A stretch of DNA of 64,000 nucleotides from assembly GCF_900115865.1 (NCBI RefSeq), contig NZ_FOXY01000003.1, forward strand, positions 1 through 64,000. The letters are read 5' to 3'. Positions within the stretch are counted from its first letter, which is position 1. Each line of letters begins with the position of its first letter. Origin of the DNA: Donghicola eburneus. GTDB taxonomy: Bacteria; Pseudomonadota; Alphaproteobacteria; Rhodobacterales; Rhodobacteraceae. A program made the position numbers and the translations under genes. This document shows, piece after piece, positions 44,927-54,807 of this stretch. The notes under the pieces were generated by a model that saw only the letters and a program-made list of their open reading frames with translations, was not told the DNA's origin and made no database searches.

Positions 44927-46141
44927 ATGTATCGCCAACTTGCCCTTTCTATTGCTGTCGGCCTGAAACCCGGTCGCCGTGTGGACGCAGACGCCCTCTG
45001 GGCACCGCGCCCCGAAGGTATGTTGGTGTGGCTCCATGCCGCCAGTGCGCCCGACTTGGCGGCATTGCTGCATTTGATCCCACGGCTCGAAACTCTCGAG
45101 CCGATTCCGTCGGTCTTGCTCACCATGCAAGAGGGGTTGGGCTGCCCCGGTGCATTGCCTGATCATGTAATGGTCGAACATCCGCCGCAGGATACGCTGG
45201 CGCAGACCACGGCCTTTGTGCAGCATTTCAAACCGGACATGGGGCTGTATTGCGGCGCGCCGCTGCGGCAGACGCTGCTGTGGGCGATGGAACGTCAAAA
45301 GGTGCCGTTGACCCTGACGAACGCCAGCGCGTCAGAGCTGGACCCGCCGGGATTTCGGTTTGACCGCGCGGCGCAGCAGGCCTTGGCCCAGTGCTTTGAC
45401 CATATCATTTGCAAGGACGATTTGGCGGCGCGCCGGATTAACAAGCTGCGAGGGGCCAAAGCGCCGGCCATCCCGCTAGGCCGGTTGGAGGAAGGCAGTG
45501 TTGCGCCATCCGCCGACCCGATCAAGCTAGAGGCCTTGCGCCCCGCGCTGGCTGGCCGCCCCGTCTGGCTGGCGGCTGAAACCCGCCCCGGCGAAGAGCC
45601 GATGGTGGCCGAGGCCCAACGGCAGATGACACGCTTCTCCCACAGGCTCCTGAGCGTGATTGCGCCCGATGATCCGAGCAGAGGCATAGGTTTGGCCGAA
45701 ACACTGCGCGCCCAAGGCTGGCACGTGGCTCTTCGTAGCAAAGACGACCCCATCACCGAGGATGTGCAGGTTGTCGTTGTGGATGTCTGCGGGGAGTTGG
45801 GGCTGTGGTACCGACTTGCGCCGATCACGTTTGTCGGCAGTTCGCTTGTGCCTGGCTTCGGTGGGCAAGACCCCTTTGCCCCTGCTGCGCTCGGGTCCGC
45901 GTTACTTTATGGGCCCAACGTGGGCAATTACCTGGACAGCTACAGCCGTTTGGTGAACGCGGGCGGTGCGCGGATTGTCAAGGATGCCAGTTCCTTGGCG
46001 CAGGGGCTGCAACTGCTGCTCGCGCCGGACAAGGCGGCTGCGCAGGCCCATGCTGCGTGGGAAGTGGCCTCGCGCGGGGCTGAAGTGACTGATAGAGTGC
46101 TCGAAATTCTGCAAGAGCAGCTCGACGAAAAGGCTTTCTGA
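44927..46141 (+). CDS. waaA: 3-deoxy-D-manno-octulosonic acid (Kdo) transferase
   Basis: A GT30-family glycosyltransferase of 404 residues that adds Kdo to lipid IVA in the inner membrane. The N-terminal RRVDADALWAPRPEGMLVWLHAASAPDLAAL and the C-terminal FVGSSLVPGFGGQDPFAPAALGSALLYGPNVGNY match the family's acceptor and CMP-Kdo regions. It is somewhat divergent, so the number of Kdo residues added cannot be stated. It is followed three bases later by lpxK, consistent with a lipid A operon. Confidence 0.88.
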   Translation: MYRQLALSIAVGLKPGRRVDADALWAPRPEGMLVWLHAASAPDLAALLHLIPRLETLEPIPSVLLTMQEGLGCPGALPDHVMVEHPPQDTLAQTTAFVQHFKPDMGLYCGAPLRQTLLWAMERQKVPLTLTNASASELDPPGFRFDRAAQQALAQCFDHIICKDDLAARRINKLRGAKAPAIPLGRLEEGSVAPSADPIKLEALRPALAGRPVWLAAETRPGEEPMVAEAQRQMTRFSHRLLSVIAPDDPSRGIGLAETLRAQGWHVALRSKDDPITEDVQVVVVDVCGELGLWYRLAPITFVGSSLVPGFGGQDPFAPAALGSALLYGPNVGNYLDSYSRLVNAGGARIVKDASSLAQGLQLLLAPDKAAAQAHAAWEVASRGAEVTDRVLEILQEQLDEKAF

Positions 46142-46144
46142 TCC

Positions 46145-47146
46145 ATGCAAGCACCGTCTTTCTGGTACACTACGCCGGAGCGTCCGAACTGGCGGGCCCG
46201 ACTTCTGGCCCCTGTTGGTGCGCTGTACGCGGCGGCGACCGCGCGGCGGCTGGCCAAAGGCGCGTGGGAAAAACCGGGTGTCCCTGTGATCTGCATTGGC
46301 AACATCAACGCGGGCGGCACGGGCAAAACGCCGACCACCATCGCAATTGCGCAGCGGCTGATTGAGGCTGGGTACAAACCGCACGCCGTCAGCCGTGGAT
46401 ATGGTGGGGCTGTTACGGAACCGACGACGGTCAAAGAGCAGGTGCACACGGCCCAACAGGTCGGGGATGAGCCGCTGCTGCTGGCTGCCTTCATGCCTGT
46501 GCATGTGGCGAAGGATCGTGCGGCGGGCGCGGCCTTGGCAATTGCCGAAGGTGCGGATGTGATCCTGCTGGATGATGGCTTTCAGAACCCCGCCCTCCAC
46601 AAGGACATCGCTATCGTTGTTGTCGACGCGGACAAAGGGTTCGGGAACGGGCGCTGTCTGCCTGCGGGGCCCTTGCGCGAACCTGTGAGCGTCGGGCAAG
46701 CGCGCGCGGATATCACCCTGTCGATCGGCCTGCCCGAGGCGCAAGAACGGTTCGCGGCCCAATGGGGCGATGCCGTCACCACGCCGTATATGACGGGGCA
46801 GCTCAAGCCTCTTCGGACGGGCATGGACTGGTCGATGATGCCTTTGCTGGCCTTTGCGGGGATCGGTCACCCCGAGAAGTTTTTCGCCACGCTGCGCAGT
46901 CTGGGTGCGCCTTTGGTCCGTGCCGAAGCCCTGTCGGATCACCAAGAGCTGACGCCCGCCCTAATGCAGCGGCTCGAGTCCGATGCGCGCGGGGCAGGGG
47001 CGCAGTTGGTGACAACGGAAAAGGATGCCGTGCGCTTGCCCGATAGCTTCCGCCGCAAAGTGCTGACGCTGCCCGTGCGGCTGGAAATTGCGGATTGGTC
47101 GCCCTTGGATGCGAAGCTGGCAGAAATCGGGCTGCCGATCTTGTGA
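46145..47146 (+). CDS. lpxK: Tetraacyldisaccharide 4'-kinase
   Basis: Phosphorylates the lipid A disaccharide at the 4' position. The 333-residue protein has a membrane-associating N terminus ([20 protein letters not shown]), a P-loop [12 protein letters not shown] at about residues 55-66, [14 protein letters not shown], and [13 protein letters not shown] with the conserved DDGFQ. It directly follows waaA in one operon. Confidence 0.95.
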   Translation: MQAPSFWYTTPERPNWRARLLAPVGALYAAATARRLAKGAWEKPGVPVICIGNINAGGTGKTPTTIAIAQRLIEAGYKPHAVSRGYGGAVTEPTTVKEQVHTAQQVGDEPLLLAAFMPVHVAKDRAAGAALAIAEGADVILLDDGFQNPALHKDIAIVVVDADKGFGNGRCLPAGPLREPVSVGQARADITLSIGLPEAQERFAAQWGDAVTTPYMTGQLKPLRTGMDWSMMPLLAFAGIGHPEKFFATLRSLGAPLVRAEALSDHQELTPALMQRLESDARGAGAQLVTTEKDAVRLPDSFRRKVLTLPVRLEIADWSPLDAKLAEIGLPIL

Positions 47147-47149
47147 AAC

Positions 47150-47170
47150 GGGGGCGCTATGCACGCCCCC
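47150..47170. terminator. Hairpin between lpxK and the LOG-family gene
   Basis: A perfect 7-bp stem GGGGGCG / CGCCCCC with a seven-base loop lies between two converging genes. No T tract follows. Confidence 0.45.
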
Positions 47171-47177
47171 AGAGGTC

Positions 47178-47990
47178 TTAGGCTTCGGAAGCTTTGATCA
47201 AGTCGATCGCCTCTTGCGCGGTTTCGACATAATGGAACAGGTCCAGATCTTCGGGCGCGATGGTGCCCGCGTTCTTCAGGGCGTCCCAGTTCACGATGGT
47301 TTCCCAGAACTCGCGACCAAAGAGCAGGATTGGCACTGGGTTCATCCGCTTGGTCTGGATCAGGGTCAAGGTCTCGAACAATTCGTCCAATGTGCCAAAC
47401 CCACCGGGGAAGATCGTGATCGCGCGGGCGCGCATCAGGAAATGCATCTTGCGGATGGCAAAGTAGTGGAAGTTGAAGCTGAGCTCGGGCGTCACATAGG
47501 GGTTAGGCGCCTGCTCGTGGGGTAGGACGATGTTGAAGCCGATGGACCGGCCACCCGCATCAATGGCACCTAGGTTGCCTGCCTCCATCACACCGGGGCC
47601 GCCACCTGTGGCAACGACGTTCTCGGTGCCGCCGGTCTTTAGCGACTCTTCGGTCATCAGGCGGGCAAATTCACGTGCCTCGTCGTAGTAGTGCGACAGC
47701 TCTGCCATGGCAGGGCTGCGGGCCATATCGCGGCGCTCTGGGCTGGGAATGCGTGCGCCGCCGAACATCACGACGGTCGACTGCACGTTCTGTTCATTCA
47801 GGATCAGCTCGGGCTTCAGCAATTCCAGCTGCAACCGCACGGGGCGCAGTTCGTCCTGCTTCAGGAAGTCCAGATCGTGGAAGGCCAACTGGTACGAGGG
47901 GGACAGAGTTTGCGGTGTGCGGGGCACGCCTTCGGCCAGGCGAATGTCGCGTTCGGCGTCGGGTAGCGGGTTCTGTCGATGGTCTTTCAT
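47178..47990 (-). CDS. LOG-family nucleotide phosphoribohydrolase (TIGR00730)
   Basis: A 270-residue protein with the LOG Rossmann fold. Motifs are VVMFGGARIPSP, VATGGGPGVMEAGNLGA, and the PGGFGTLDELFE signature for phosphoribohydrolases that release cytokinin-type bases or cleave nucleotide 5'-monophosphates. It has about 60 extra N-terminal residues compared with short LOG proteins. The ATG at 47990 with GGAG upstream replaces a longer frame into the dapD promoter. It is divergent from dapD. Confidence 0.85.
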   Translation of the reverse strand: MKDHRQNPLPDAERDIRLAEGVPRTPQTLSPSYQLAFHDLDFLKQDELRPVRLQLELLKPELILNEQNVQSTVVMFGGARIPSPERRDMARSPAMAELSHYYDEAREFARLMTEESLKTGGTENVVATGGGPGVMEAGNLGAIDAGGRSIGFNIVLPHEQAPNPYVTPELSFNFHYFAIRKMHFLMRARAITIFPGGFGTLDELFETLTLIQTKRMNPVPILLFGREFWETIVNWDALKNAGTIAPEDLDLFHYVETAQEAIDLIKASEA

Positions 47991-48152
47991 AATGGCTCCG
48001 ATAGGGATCTGTTCTTTAAGAGCTAAGTGTTTCCCAACAGCTTTGCCAGTCGGGCGTATCAAACATGTGTATTTCCCGTTCACAGTGACCGATTATCAGG
48101 CTAAAAGCCCGCAAGTTTTGAAACAGCCAAACACTTGCTAAGGAGCCTGCCA

Positions 48153-48980
48153 ATGTCCAACGCGCAGCTGGAAGCCGCCATCGAGGCAGCGTGGGAAAAC
48201 CGCGACCAGATCACCCCCGCCACCACTGGCGAGACCCGCGAAGCGATCGAAGACACGCTGAACGCTCTGGACAGCGGTAGCTTGCGCGTCGCCGAAAAGC
48301 TGGAGAGCGGCGATTGGCACGTGAACCAGTGGGCGAAAAAGGCCGTTCTGCTTGGCTTCCGCATCAAGGACATGGAAATCCAGACCGGTGGTCCGCAGGA
48401 CAGTGGCTGGTGGGACAAAGTCGACAGCAAGTTCAAAGGCTGGGGCGAGAACCAGTGGAAGGCCGCTGGCTTCCGCGCCGTGCCCAACTGCGTCGTGCGC
48501 AAGTCGGCCTACATCGCGCCCGGCGTTGTTCTGATGCCGTCGTTTGTGAACCTTGGCGCCTATGTTGACGAAGGCACCATGGTCGACACTTGGGCGACCG
48601 TCGGGTCTTGTGCTCAGATCGGCAAGGGCGTGCACCTGTCCGGCGGCGTCGGCATCGGCGGCGTGCTGGAGCCCATGCAGGCTGGCCCGACCATCATTGA
48701 GGACAACTGCTTTATCGGCGCGCGTTCCGAGGTCGTCGAAGGCTGCATCATCCGCGAAGGTTCGGTTCTGGGTATGGGCGTCTACATCGGCAAATCGACC
48801 AAGATCGTTGACCGCGAAACAGGCGAAGTCATGTACGGCGAAGTTCCCCCGTACTCGGTCGTCGTTTCGGGTTCGATGCCTTCGAAGAACGGCATCAACC
48901 TGTACTGCGCGGTCATCGTGAAGCGTGTGGACGAAAAGACCCGCAGCAAGACCGGCATCAACGAACTGCTGCGTGACTGA
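48153..48980 (+). CDS. dapD: Tetrahydrodipicolinate N-succinyltransferase
   Basis: Transfers succinyl from succinyl-CoA to tetrahydrodipicolinate in the lysine/diaminopimelate pathway. The 275-residue protein has an N-terminal helical domain and then a left-handed beta helix of hexapeptide repeats ([38 protein letters not shown]). [26 protein letters not shown] and the end [14 protein letters not shown] are diagnostic. AAGGAG precedes the ATG. dapE at 50931 continues the same pathway. Confidence 0.96.
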   Translation: MSNAQLEAAIEAAWENRDQITPATTGETREAIEDTLNALDSGSLRVAEKLESGDWHVNQWAKKAVLLGFRIKDMEIQTGGPQDSGWWDKVDSKFKGWGENQWKAAGFRAVPNCVVRKSAYIAPGVVLMPSFVNLGAYVDEGTMVDTWATVGSCAQIGKGVHLSGGVGIGGVLEPMQAGPTIIEDNCFIGARSEVVEGCIIREGSVLGMGVYIGKSTKIVDRETGEVMYGEVPPYSVVVSGSMPSKNGINLYCAVIVKRVDEKTRSKTGINELLRD

Positions 48981-49014
48981 TCAGGAATTCTGTTCAGTTT
49001 TGTGAACGGATTGT

Positions 49015-49044
49015 GGGCGTCCCATCGCGGGGCGCCCTTTTTTA
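49015..49044 (+). terminator. Terminator of dapD
   Basis: A 9-bp stem GGGCGTCCC / GGGGCGCCC (one G-U) with a five-base loop, followed by seven T. Confidence 0.88.
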
Positions 49045-49112
49045 TTGGGAACAATCCTCGGACGTTCGGACTTGAGTGGACAGTAACTGTTTCGTCTTTG
49101 AGGAGAATAATT

Positions 49113-49367
49113 ATGGCCGGTCTTGGTTGGCTTCTTGCTATTATCGTTGGTGCCCTAGCGGGTTGGATTGCTGAAAAGCTGATGCACGCACGCATGGGTT
49201 TGTTGCTGAATATTGTTCTGGGTATTCTAGGTGCGATCGTTCTGAACGCGGTTCTGATGGTTGTGTTCGGTGGCACTCTGGGTGGTGTGATCGGTCAGCT
49301 GATCGTTGGTATTATTGGTGCGTGTATTCTAATCGCCATCGCTCGTGCGGTTCGTAAACCTGCATAA
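49113..49367 (+). CDS. GlsB/YeaQ/YmgE-family small membrane protein
   Basis: An 84-residue transglycosylase-associated protein with three hydrophobic glycine-rich helices (LGWLLAIIVGALAGWIAEKLM, LLNIVLGILGAIVLNAVLMVVFGG, and IGQLIVGIIGACILIAIARAV). Homologues are stress-induced membrane proteins of unclear role. The ATG at 49113 follows AGGAG. Codons end in T far more often than in neighbouring genes (for example GGT and GTT), which suggests strong expression. Confidence 0.82.
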   Translation: MAGLGWLLAIIVGALAGWIAEKLMHARMGLLLNIVLGILGAIVLNAVLMVVFGGTLGGVIGQLIVGIIGACILIAIARAVRKPA

Positions 49368-49394
49368 TTCTGGACCTTTTACCGGATAACCAAG

Positions 49395-49428
49395 GGCCGG
49401 TTGTTCCACGTGGAACTGCCGGCCTTTT
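49395..49428 (+). terminator. Hairpin terminator containing a parS-like palindrome
   Basis: Outer arms GGCCGG (49395-49400) and CCGGCC (49419-49424) enclose the 14-bp palindrome GTTCCACGTGGAAC, so the whole 30 bases fold into one hairpin followed by TTTT. It would end the GlsB-like transcript. Confidence 0.65.
49402..49417. other. parS-like ParB binding site
   Basis: TGTTCCACGTGGAACT differs from the parS consensus TGTTTCACGTGAAACA at three positions, two of which are the symmetric T/A to C/G change known in some Gammaproteobacterial parS sites. parS sites cluster near the chromosome origin. The match may instead be a by-product of the terminator hairpin. Confidence 0.45.
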
Positions 49429-49445
49429 GCTTGCGTTGAGGATCC

Positions 49446-50477
49446 ATGTTCGCAGACCTGTCCACCCCGCTATTGTTTACTGTCTTTGCGATTGCTGCGT
49501 TTGTCGTTGTGGTCGTCTCGATCAAAGCCACCGAATTGGCCGATATTATTGCCGACCGCACCGCCTTGGGCGAGGCGATGGTAGGTGCGCTGATCCTTGG
49601 CGGGGCGACGTCCCTATCGGGAGTCGTTGTTTCCGTAACAGGGGCTTATAGCGGGGATGCCAGTTTCGCGTTTTCGAACGCGGTTGGGGGAATCGCGGCG
49701 CAGACGCTCTTCTTGGCGATCGCGGACCTACTACACAAGCGCGCCAATCTAGAGCACGCTGCCGCAGAGCCCGCGAACCTGTTCCAAGCTGTGCTGCTTC
49801 TGATCCTGCTGTCCCTGCCCATCGCGGCCATGTCGGGACCGGACATCGCTTATTTCGGCGTGCATCCGGCTTCTATCGCGCTGTTCCTAGCGTATGTGTG
49901 GGGTGTCCGTATCGCAGGGGATGTCAGCGACAACCCGATGTGGAAACCTGTAGAAACCCGCGAGACCCGCCATGACGAGCCTGAAGATGACCACGAGGCA
50001 GGCAAGTCCGCATCTAAACCCATCGCTGTATTCGTTGTGCTGGTGGCGATCATGGGCGCGTGCGGCTTCGTGATTTCGCAGGTGGGCGGTGAATTCATCG
50101 AACGCTTTGGCCTGTCGTCATCCTTGGTTGGTTCACTTGTGACGGCAGTCGTGACGTCTCTGCCCGAATTTGTGACGACGTTGGTCGCCGTGCGCCGCGG
50201 GGCGCTCCAGCTTGCGGTGGGTGGGATCATCGGCGGCAACACATTCGATACGCTGTTCCTTGTGTTCTCCGACGTGGCCTATCGCGACGGTTCGCTTTAC
50301 CACGCGGTGGGGATGAGCGATCTGTACTGGTTGGCCACAGGCATGCTGATGACTGCGGTTCTGCTCGGGGGGCTGATCCTGCGTCAGCGCAAGGGTCCCG
50401 CCAAGATCGGGATCGAGAGTGTGCTCATGATGGCGGTCTACGCCACCGCCGTCGCGGTCGAGGTCACAGCCCGCTAA
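49446..50477 (+). CDS. Cation/proton or calcium/sodium exchanger family protein
   Basis: A CaCA-superfamily antiporter of 343 residues with about ten membrane helices. Two inverted alpha repeats are visible: TALGEAMVGALILGGATSLSG in the first half and LVGSLVTAVVTSLPEFVTTLVAVRRG with GGIIGGNTFDTLFL in the second. A charged cytoplasmic loop (about residues 170-195, rich in Glu, Asp, His and Lys) separates the halves. The first repeat lacks the usual Glu of GTSLPE, which weakens a simple Ca2+ exchange assignment. The ion cannot be assigned from sequence. Confidence 0.78.
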   Translation: MFADLSTPLLFTVFAIAAFVVVVVSIKATELADIIADRTALGEAMVGALILGGATSLSGVVVSVTGAYSGDASFAFSNAVGGIAAQTLFLAIADLLHKRANLEHAAAEPANLFQAVLLLILLSLPIAAMSGPDIAYFGVHPASIALFLAYVWGVRIAGDVSDNPMWKPVETRETRHDEPEDDHEAGKSASKPIAVFVVLVAIMGACGFVISQVGGEFIERFGLSSSLVGSLVTAVVTSLPEFVTTLVAVRRGALQLAVGGIIGGNTFDTLFLVFSDVAYRDGSLYHAVGMSDLYWLATGMLMTAVLLGGLILRQRKGPAKIGIESVLMMAVYATAVAVEVTAR

Positions 50478-50537
50478 GGCTTGACTTCGCGCCCGCTGCG
50501 CCCCATCGACAGGCCGTCCAGTTATCCAGAGGCCAAT

Positions 50538-50873
50538 ATGTCCGAGAAAAGCGAAAAACCCCGCAAGAAACAGCAGGTCTACACGCTGGTGATCGAGCTT
50601 GGCCGCAAGAAGGGCGACGGCCTGCCCAAGAACGCCACCGGCGCGGGCCTTATGTGCTATGCCAGCGGCGTAGACGAGGCTGAGGCGGTTCGTGAAACCG
50701 TTGCCATCCTGAAGCAGGCCGATATGGCCCCGCTGGATGTGACGGGATACGGCACGCTGGAAGAGCGAGAGAAGCAGGGCCACGAGATTGGCGACGAAGA
50801 GCGCGAGTTGATGGAACGCGCGTTGGCAGAGAACTCTGTGATCATCGCGCAGATGGACCCCTATTACGACTGA
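50538..50873 (+). CDS. Conserved hypothetical protein
   Basis: A 111-residue soluble protein with a lysine-rich N terminus, a beta strand (QQVYTLVIELG), an Ala/Glu helix (VDEAEAVRETVAILKQADMAPLDVTGYGT) and an acidic helical tail ending MDPYYD. I do not recognise the family. The pattern strand-helix-strand with VRETVAIL suggests a small alpha/beta fold. The ATG at 50538 follows AGAGG. It lies 57 bases before dapE and may be co-transcribed. Confidence 0.55.
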   Translation: MSEKSEKPRKKQQVYTLVIELGRKKGDGLPKNATGAGLMCYASGVDEAEAVRETVAILKQADMAPLDVTGYGTLEEREKQGHEIGDEERELMERALAENSVIIAQMDPYYD

Positions 50874-50930
50874 CCCCTGTCATCCCGTCCGGATTTCGAT
50901 AAAAGTGGCCCCGAAGCAAAGGAGCCACCC

Positions 50931-52076
50931 ATGACTGACACCTGCCCTGTCGATCTCACCGCCAACCTGATCCGCTGCCCCTCGGTTACCCCAGAAGAAG
51001 GTGGTGCGCTGGAACTGCTGGCTGGTGTTCTGGGAGATGCGGGCTTTGAGTGCACGCGGGTGGACCGGAACGGTACGCCGAACCTCTTTGCCCGTTGGGG
51101 GGCCAAAGGCGCGGCGAAGTCGCTGGGGTTCAACGGGCACACGGATGTGGTGCCCGTGGGCGATGTGGCCGACTGGACCGTCGATCCTTTTGGTGCCGAA
51201 ATCAAAGGCCCGAACATGTACGGCCGCGGCGCTTGCGACATGAAATCGGGCGTGGCGGCCTTTGCCGCTGCTGCAGTGGATTTCGTTCAGACGCAAAAGC
51301 CCGACGGCGCAGTGATCCTGACAATCACCGGAGACGAAGAAGGTCCGGCGCGGGACGGCACCGTCGCCTTGCTGGACTGGATGGATGCGCAGGGCGAACG
51401 CATGACCGACTGTCTGGTAGGCGAGCCGACTTGCCCGAATGAAATGGGCGAGATGATCAAGATCGGTCGCCGTGGGTCGCTGACCGCCAAGTTCACCATC
51501 ATTGGCCAGCAGGGGCACGTCGCCTATCCCCACCGCGCGAAAACGCCGATGGCGCCTATGGTGCGTCTGATGGATCGCCTTGCCAGTCACACGCTGGACG
51601 AGGGGACCGATCACTTCGATCCTTCGACCCTGCAGATCACGACGATCGACACGGGCAATGCTGCGACGAACGTGATCCCAAATCAGGTGAAATCCACGGT
51701 CAACATCCGCTTTAACGACGCACACACAGGCGACAGTCTGATTGCATGGATGCGCGCCGAAGCGGACAAAGTTGCCAAGGAATTTGGGGTCGAGGTCCAA
51801 ATGACCACCAACATCTCGGGCGACAGCTTTGTCACTGAGCCCGGTGCGTTCAGCCAGATGATCGTCAGCGCGGTGCAGGCCGTAACAGGCAAAACACCGG
51901 AGCTGTCGACCTCTGGCGGAACATCGGACGCGCGGTTTGTCAAAAACCACTGCCCTGTGGTGGAATGCGGGCTGGTGGGCACCTCGATGCACCAAGTGGA
52001 TGAATACGTTGTGGTCGAGCAAATCCGCCAGCTCAAGGACATCTACACCCGTATCCTGACGGACTATTTTGCATGA
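50931..52076 (+). CDS. dapE: Succinyl-diaminopimelate desuccinylase
   Basis: A di-zinc M20 peptidase-family enzyme of 381 residues that removes succinate from N-succinyl-LL-DAP. Motifs are [12 protein letters not shown] (first His-Asp), [14 protein letters not shown] (bridging Asp), [12 protein letters not shown] (catalytic Glu pair) and [11 protein letters not shown] near the end. AAGGAG precedes the ATG. It is coupled to the GNAT gene by a four-base overlap. Confidence 0.95.
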   Translation: MTDTCPVDLTANLIRCPSVTPEEGGALELLAGVLGDAGFECTRVDRNGTPNLFARWGAKGAAKSLGFNGHTDVVPVGDVADWTVDPFGAEIKGPNMYGRGACDMKSGVAAFAAAAVDFVQTQKPDGAVILTITGDEEGPARDGTVALLDWMDAQGERMTDCLVGEPTCPNEMGEMIKIGRRGSLTAKFTIIGQQGHVAYPHRAKTPMAPMVRLMDRLASHTLDEGTDHFDPSTLQITTIDTGNAATNVIPNQVKSTVNIRFNDAHTGDSLIAWMRAEADKVAKEFGVEVQMTTNISGDSFVTEPGAFSQMIVSAVQAVTGKTPELSTSGGTSDARFVKNHCPVVECGLVGTSMHQVDEYVVVEQIRQLKDIYTRILTDYFA

Positions 52077-52498
52077 GTTACAAGATTACCCCGACCGATG
52101 ATCTGGATGCCTGCATGGCTATCCGGTTCACCGTGTTCGTTGACGAACAGGGCGTCCCCGCCGAGATTGAGCATGACGATTATGACATGGTCGCGCGGCA
52201 CCTTCTGGCGACCAAGAACGGCCGTCCCGTCGGCACTGCGCGTATCGTTATGCAGGGGAGCGCGGGTAAAATCGGGCGTGTTGCAGTGCTGAAAGAGGCT
52301 CGGGGCAAAGGCCTTGGCGCGGCGCTTGTTCGGGCATGCGAGAAGGAAATGAAGAAGCTGCCCGAGGTCAAGGAAACCATCCTGACCGCGCAGACCAGTG
52401 CGCTCGGGTTCTACGAAAAACTGGGCTATGTTGCCGAAGGCGATGAATTCGAGGACGCAGGAATTCCGCACCTCTTGATGCGCAGGCCCCTTCGATAA
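52073..52498 (+). CDS. GNAT-family N-acetyltransferase
   Basis: A 141-residue acetyltransferase of the ElaA/YjcF type. The N-terminal [22 protein letters not shown] and the acetyl-CoA motif [24 protein letters not shown] are clear. ATGA overlap with dapE implies coupled translation, but a role in lysine synthesis is not indicated by the family. Confidence 0.85.
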   Translation: MSYKITPTDDLDACMAIRFTVFVDEQGVPAEIEHDDYDMVARHLLATKNGRPVGTARIVMQGSAGKIGRVAVLKEARGKGLGAALVRACEKEMKKLPEVKETILTAQTSALGFYEKLGYVAEGDEFEDAGIPHLLMRRPLR

Positions 52499-52551
52499 GG
52501 GCTCTCGCTTTGTGAATGACGGCGCCTTTTGCCTGTGATAGGGGCGAAGGT

Positions 52552-54807
52552 ATGAAGCAGTTGCCCACAAAAGCTGACATCCTGAACTGGATCGAAGCGA
52601 ACCCGACCCAAGCCAACAAGCGTGACATTGCCAAAGCCTTTGGCATCAAAGGGGCTGCGCGCATTGAATTAAAGCTTCTCTTGCGAGAACTTGAGGACGA
52701 GGGGCATCTGGAAAAGCGCAAGAAATCTTATCGTGACCCTGACACCCTGCCGCCCGTCAGCGTGTTGATGATGCACGCGCCCGATATTGATGGTGATCAG
52801 TTTGCCAAGCCTTTGGAATGGCATGGCGAAGGGGTGGAGCCGCGCATCCTGTATATCAAACGTCAGACCGATCCGGCGCTTGGCGAAGGGGATCGCATTC
52901 TGGGCAAGCTGCAGGCTGTCAAGGATCAGGACTACCAGTATGAGGCGCGCCTGATCCGCAAGATTGGTGCAAACCCGCAGCGGATGCTAGGGGTCTACCG
53001 CGAGGGCTCCGAAGGTGGCCGGATCGTGCCGATCGACAAGGGGTCGGACAAGGAATGGATCGTGCCAGCAGGTCTGACTGGCGGCGCCAAAGACGGCGAG
53101 TTGGTCGAGGCGGAAACCGCTGGACCCAAGCACCGGATGGGCTTGCCCAAAGCGCGGATTGTAGAACGCCTTGGCGACCCAAGCGCGCCGCGCGCCGTGT
53201 CCCTGATCGCGATCCACCATCACGGGATTCCCGACGCCTTTCCTGACAAGGTGATCGCCGAAGCTGACGCGATGAAGCCCGCTGGCATGAAGGGTCGCGA
53301 GGACATGCGCGACATGCCCTTGGTCACGATCGACCCTGCGGATGCACGCGACCACGATGACGCCGTTTGGGCGTACCGTGACGAAGACCCAAATAACGAG
53401 GGCGGTTTCGTCCTTTGGGTCGCGATTGCGGATGTGTCCCATTACGTGCAGCCCGGGTCTTATCTGGATAACGAAGCGCGCAAGCGTGGCAATTCCAGCT
53501 ACTTCCCCGATCGCGTGGTGCCAATGCTACCAGACCGTCTGTCGGGTGACCTGTGTTCGCTGCACGAAGGGGTGCCGCGCGCTGTGATTGCCTGCGAAAT
53601 TCGTATCGATGCCCACGGCAAGAAGATCGGTCATCGCTTCGTACGGGGGATGATGCAGTCGGCGGCCTCTCTCACATATGAGCAGGCGCAGGCTGGCCGC
53701 GATGGCAATCCGGACGACAAGACCGCGCCGTTGATGGATGATGTGATTCATCCCTTGTTTGATGCCTATGCCGCGCTGGTCGAGGCTCGCAAGGATCGTC
53801 AGCCGTTGGAGCTGGACCTGCCAGAGCGTCGAGTGGAGCTGGGGGAAGATGGCAAAGTCGCCTCGATCACGATGAAAGAGCGTCTGGATGCTCACAAGCT
53901 GATCGAAGAGATGATGGTGCTGGCCAACGTCTGCGCCGCCGAAACGCTGGAAAAGAAGCGCACGCCGCTGCTGTACCGCGTTCACGAAGAGCCGCCGGCA
54001 GACAAACTGGAGTCTCTGCGCGAGGTCGCGAGCGAGTCAGGTTACACGTTGGCCAAAGGGCAGGTGCTGCAGACTCGTCACCTGAATAAACTGCTGAACG
54101 ATGCGGCGGGTAGTGACGAGGCTGAACTGATTAACCTCTCCACTCTGCGTGCGATGACACAGGCGTATTATTGCGCGGATAACTTCGGGCATTTTGGTTT
54201 GGCGTTGATGCGATACGCGCACTTTACCTCGCCCATTCGCCGTTATGCGGACCTGATCGTGCACCGCGGCCTGATCTCGGCGCACAAGTGGGGGGATGAT
54301 GGCCTGTCGCCCGAGGATATCGAGCGTCTGGAAACCACAGCCAAGCATATCTCGGACACCGAGCGCCGGTCCATGATGGCCGAGCGGGACACGACTGACC
54401 GCTATCTGGCGGCCTATCTGTCAGAACGGGTGGGTGCAGAGATGACCGGCCGGATCAGCGGGATTGCGCGGTTCGGGGCCTTTGTGAAGCTGGACGAAAC
54501 CGGTGCAGACGGGCTCTTGCCGATCCGTACGCTGGGGCGTGAATTCTTCCACCACGACGCAGAGAGTCAGACCCTGATGGGCTCGGAAACCGGCCTTCTG
54601 ATCGGCTTGGGGCAGCGCGTGACAGTTCGCATTGCCGAAGCGGTTGCCGTGACCGGTGGTCTGACGCTGGAACTCTTGGAGATCGAAGGCAAAGCCTTGC
54701 CCCGCGGCAAGCAGCGCCCTGCAAGGGGTCCGGCCAAGCGCAAGATGGTCAAGGAAAAGCGCAAGCGCGACCGGATCGAGCGCAAGGTCAAGCGTAAGCG
54801 GAAGTAA
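52552..54807 (+). CDS. rnr: Ribonuclease R
   Basis: A 751-residue 3'-5' exoribonuclease that degrades structured RNA. An N-terminal winged-helix-like region (DILNWIEANPTQANKRDIAKAFGI) leads to cold-shock domains, then the RNB catalytic domain with TIDPADARDHDDAVWA (metal-binding Asp residues), and RYAHFTSPIRRYADLIVHR. A C-terminal S1 domain (GRISGIARFGAFVKLDETGADGLLP) and a Lys/Arg-rich tail follow. The ATG at 52552 with GAAGG is preferred over one 36 bases upstream. Its last 20 bases overlap the opposite GST gene. Confidence 0.95.
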   Translation: MKQLPTKADILNWIEANPTQANKRDIAKAFGIKGAARIELKLLLRELEDEGHLEKRKKSYRDPDTLPPVSVLMMHAPDIDGDQFAKPLEWHGEGVEPRILYIKRQTDPALGEGDRILGKLQAVKDQDYQYEARLIRKIGANPQRMLGVYREGSEGGRIVPIDKGSDKEWIVPAGLTGGAKDGELVEAETAGPKHRMGLPKARIVERLGDPSAPRAVSLIAIHHHGIPDAFPDKVIAEADAMKPAGMKGREDMRDMPLVTIDPADARDHDDAVWAYRDEDPNNEGGFVLWVAIADVSHYVQPGSYLDNEARKRGNSSYFPDRVVPMLPDRLSGDLCSLHEGVPRAVIACEIRIDAHGKKIGHRFVRGMMQSAASLTYEQAQAGRDGNPDDKTAPLMDDVIHPLFDAYAALVEARKDRQPLELDLPERRVELGEDGKVASITMKERLDAHKLIEEMMVLANVCAAETLEKKRTPLLYRVHEEPPADKLESLREVASESGYTLAKGQVLQTRHLNKLLNDAAGSDEAELINLSTLRAMTQAYYCADNFGHFGLALMRYAHFTSPIRRYADLIVHRGLISAHKWGDDGLSPEDIERLETTAKHISDTERRSMMAERDTTDRYLAAYLSERVGAEMTGRISGIARFGAFVKLDETGADGLLPIRTLGREFFHHDAESQTLMGSETGLLIGLGQRVTVRIAEAVAVTGGLTLELLEIEGKALPRGKQRPARGPAKRKMVKEKRKRDRIERKVKRKRK

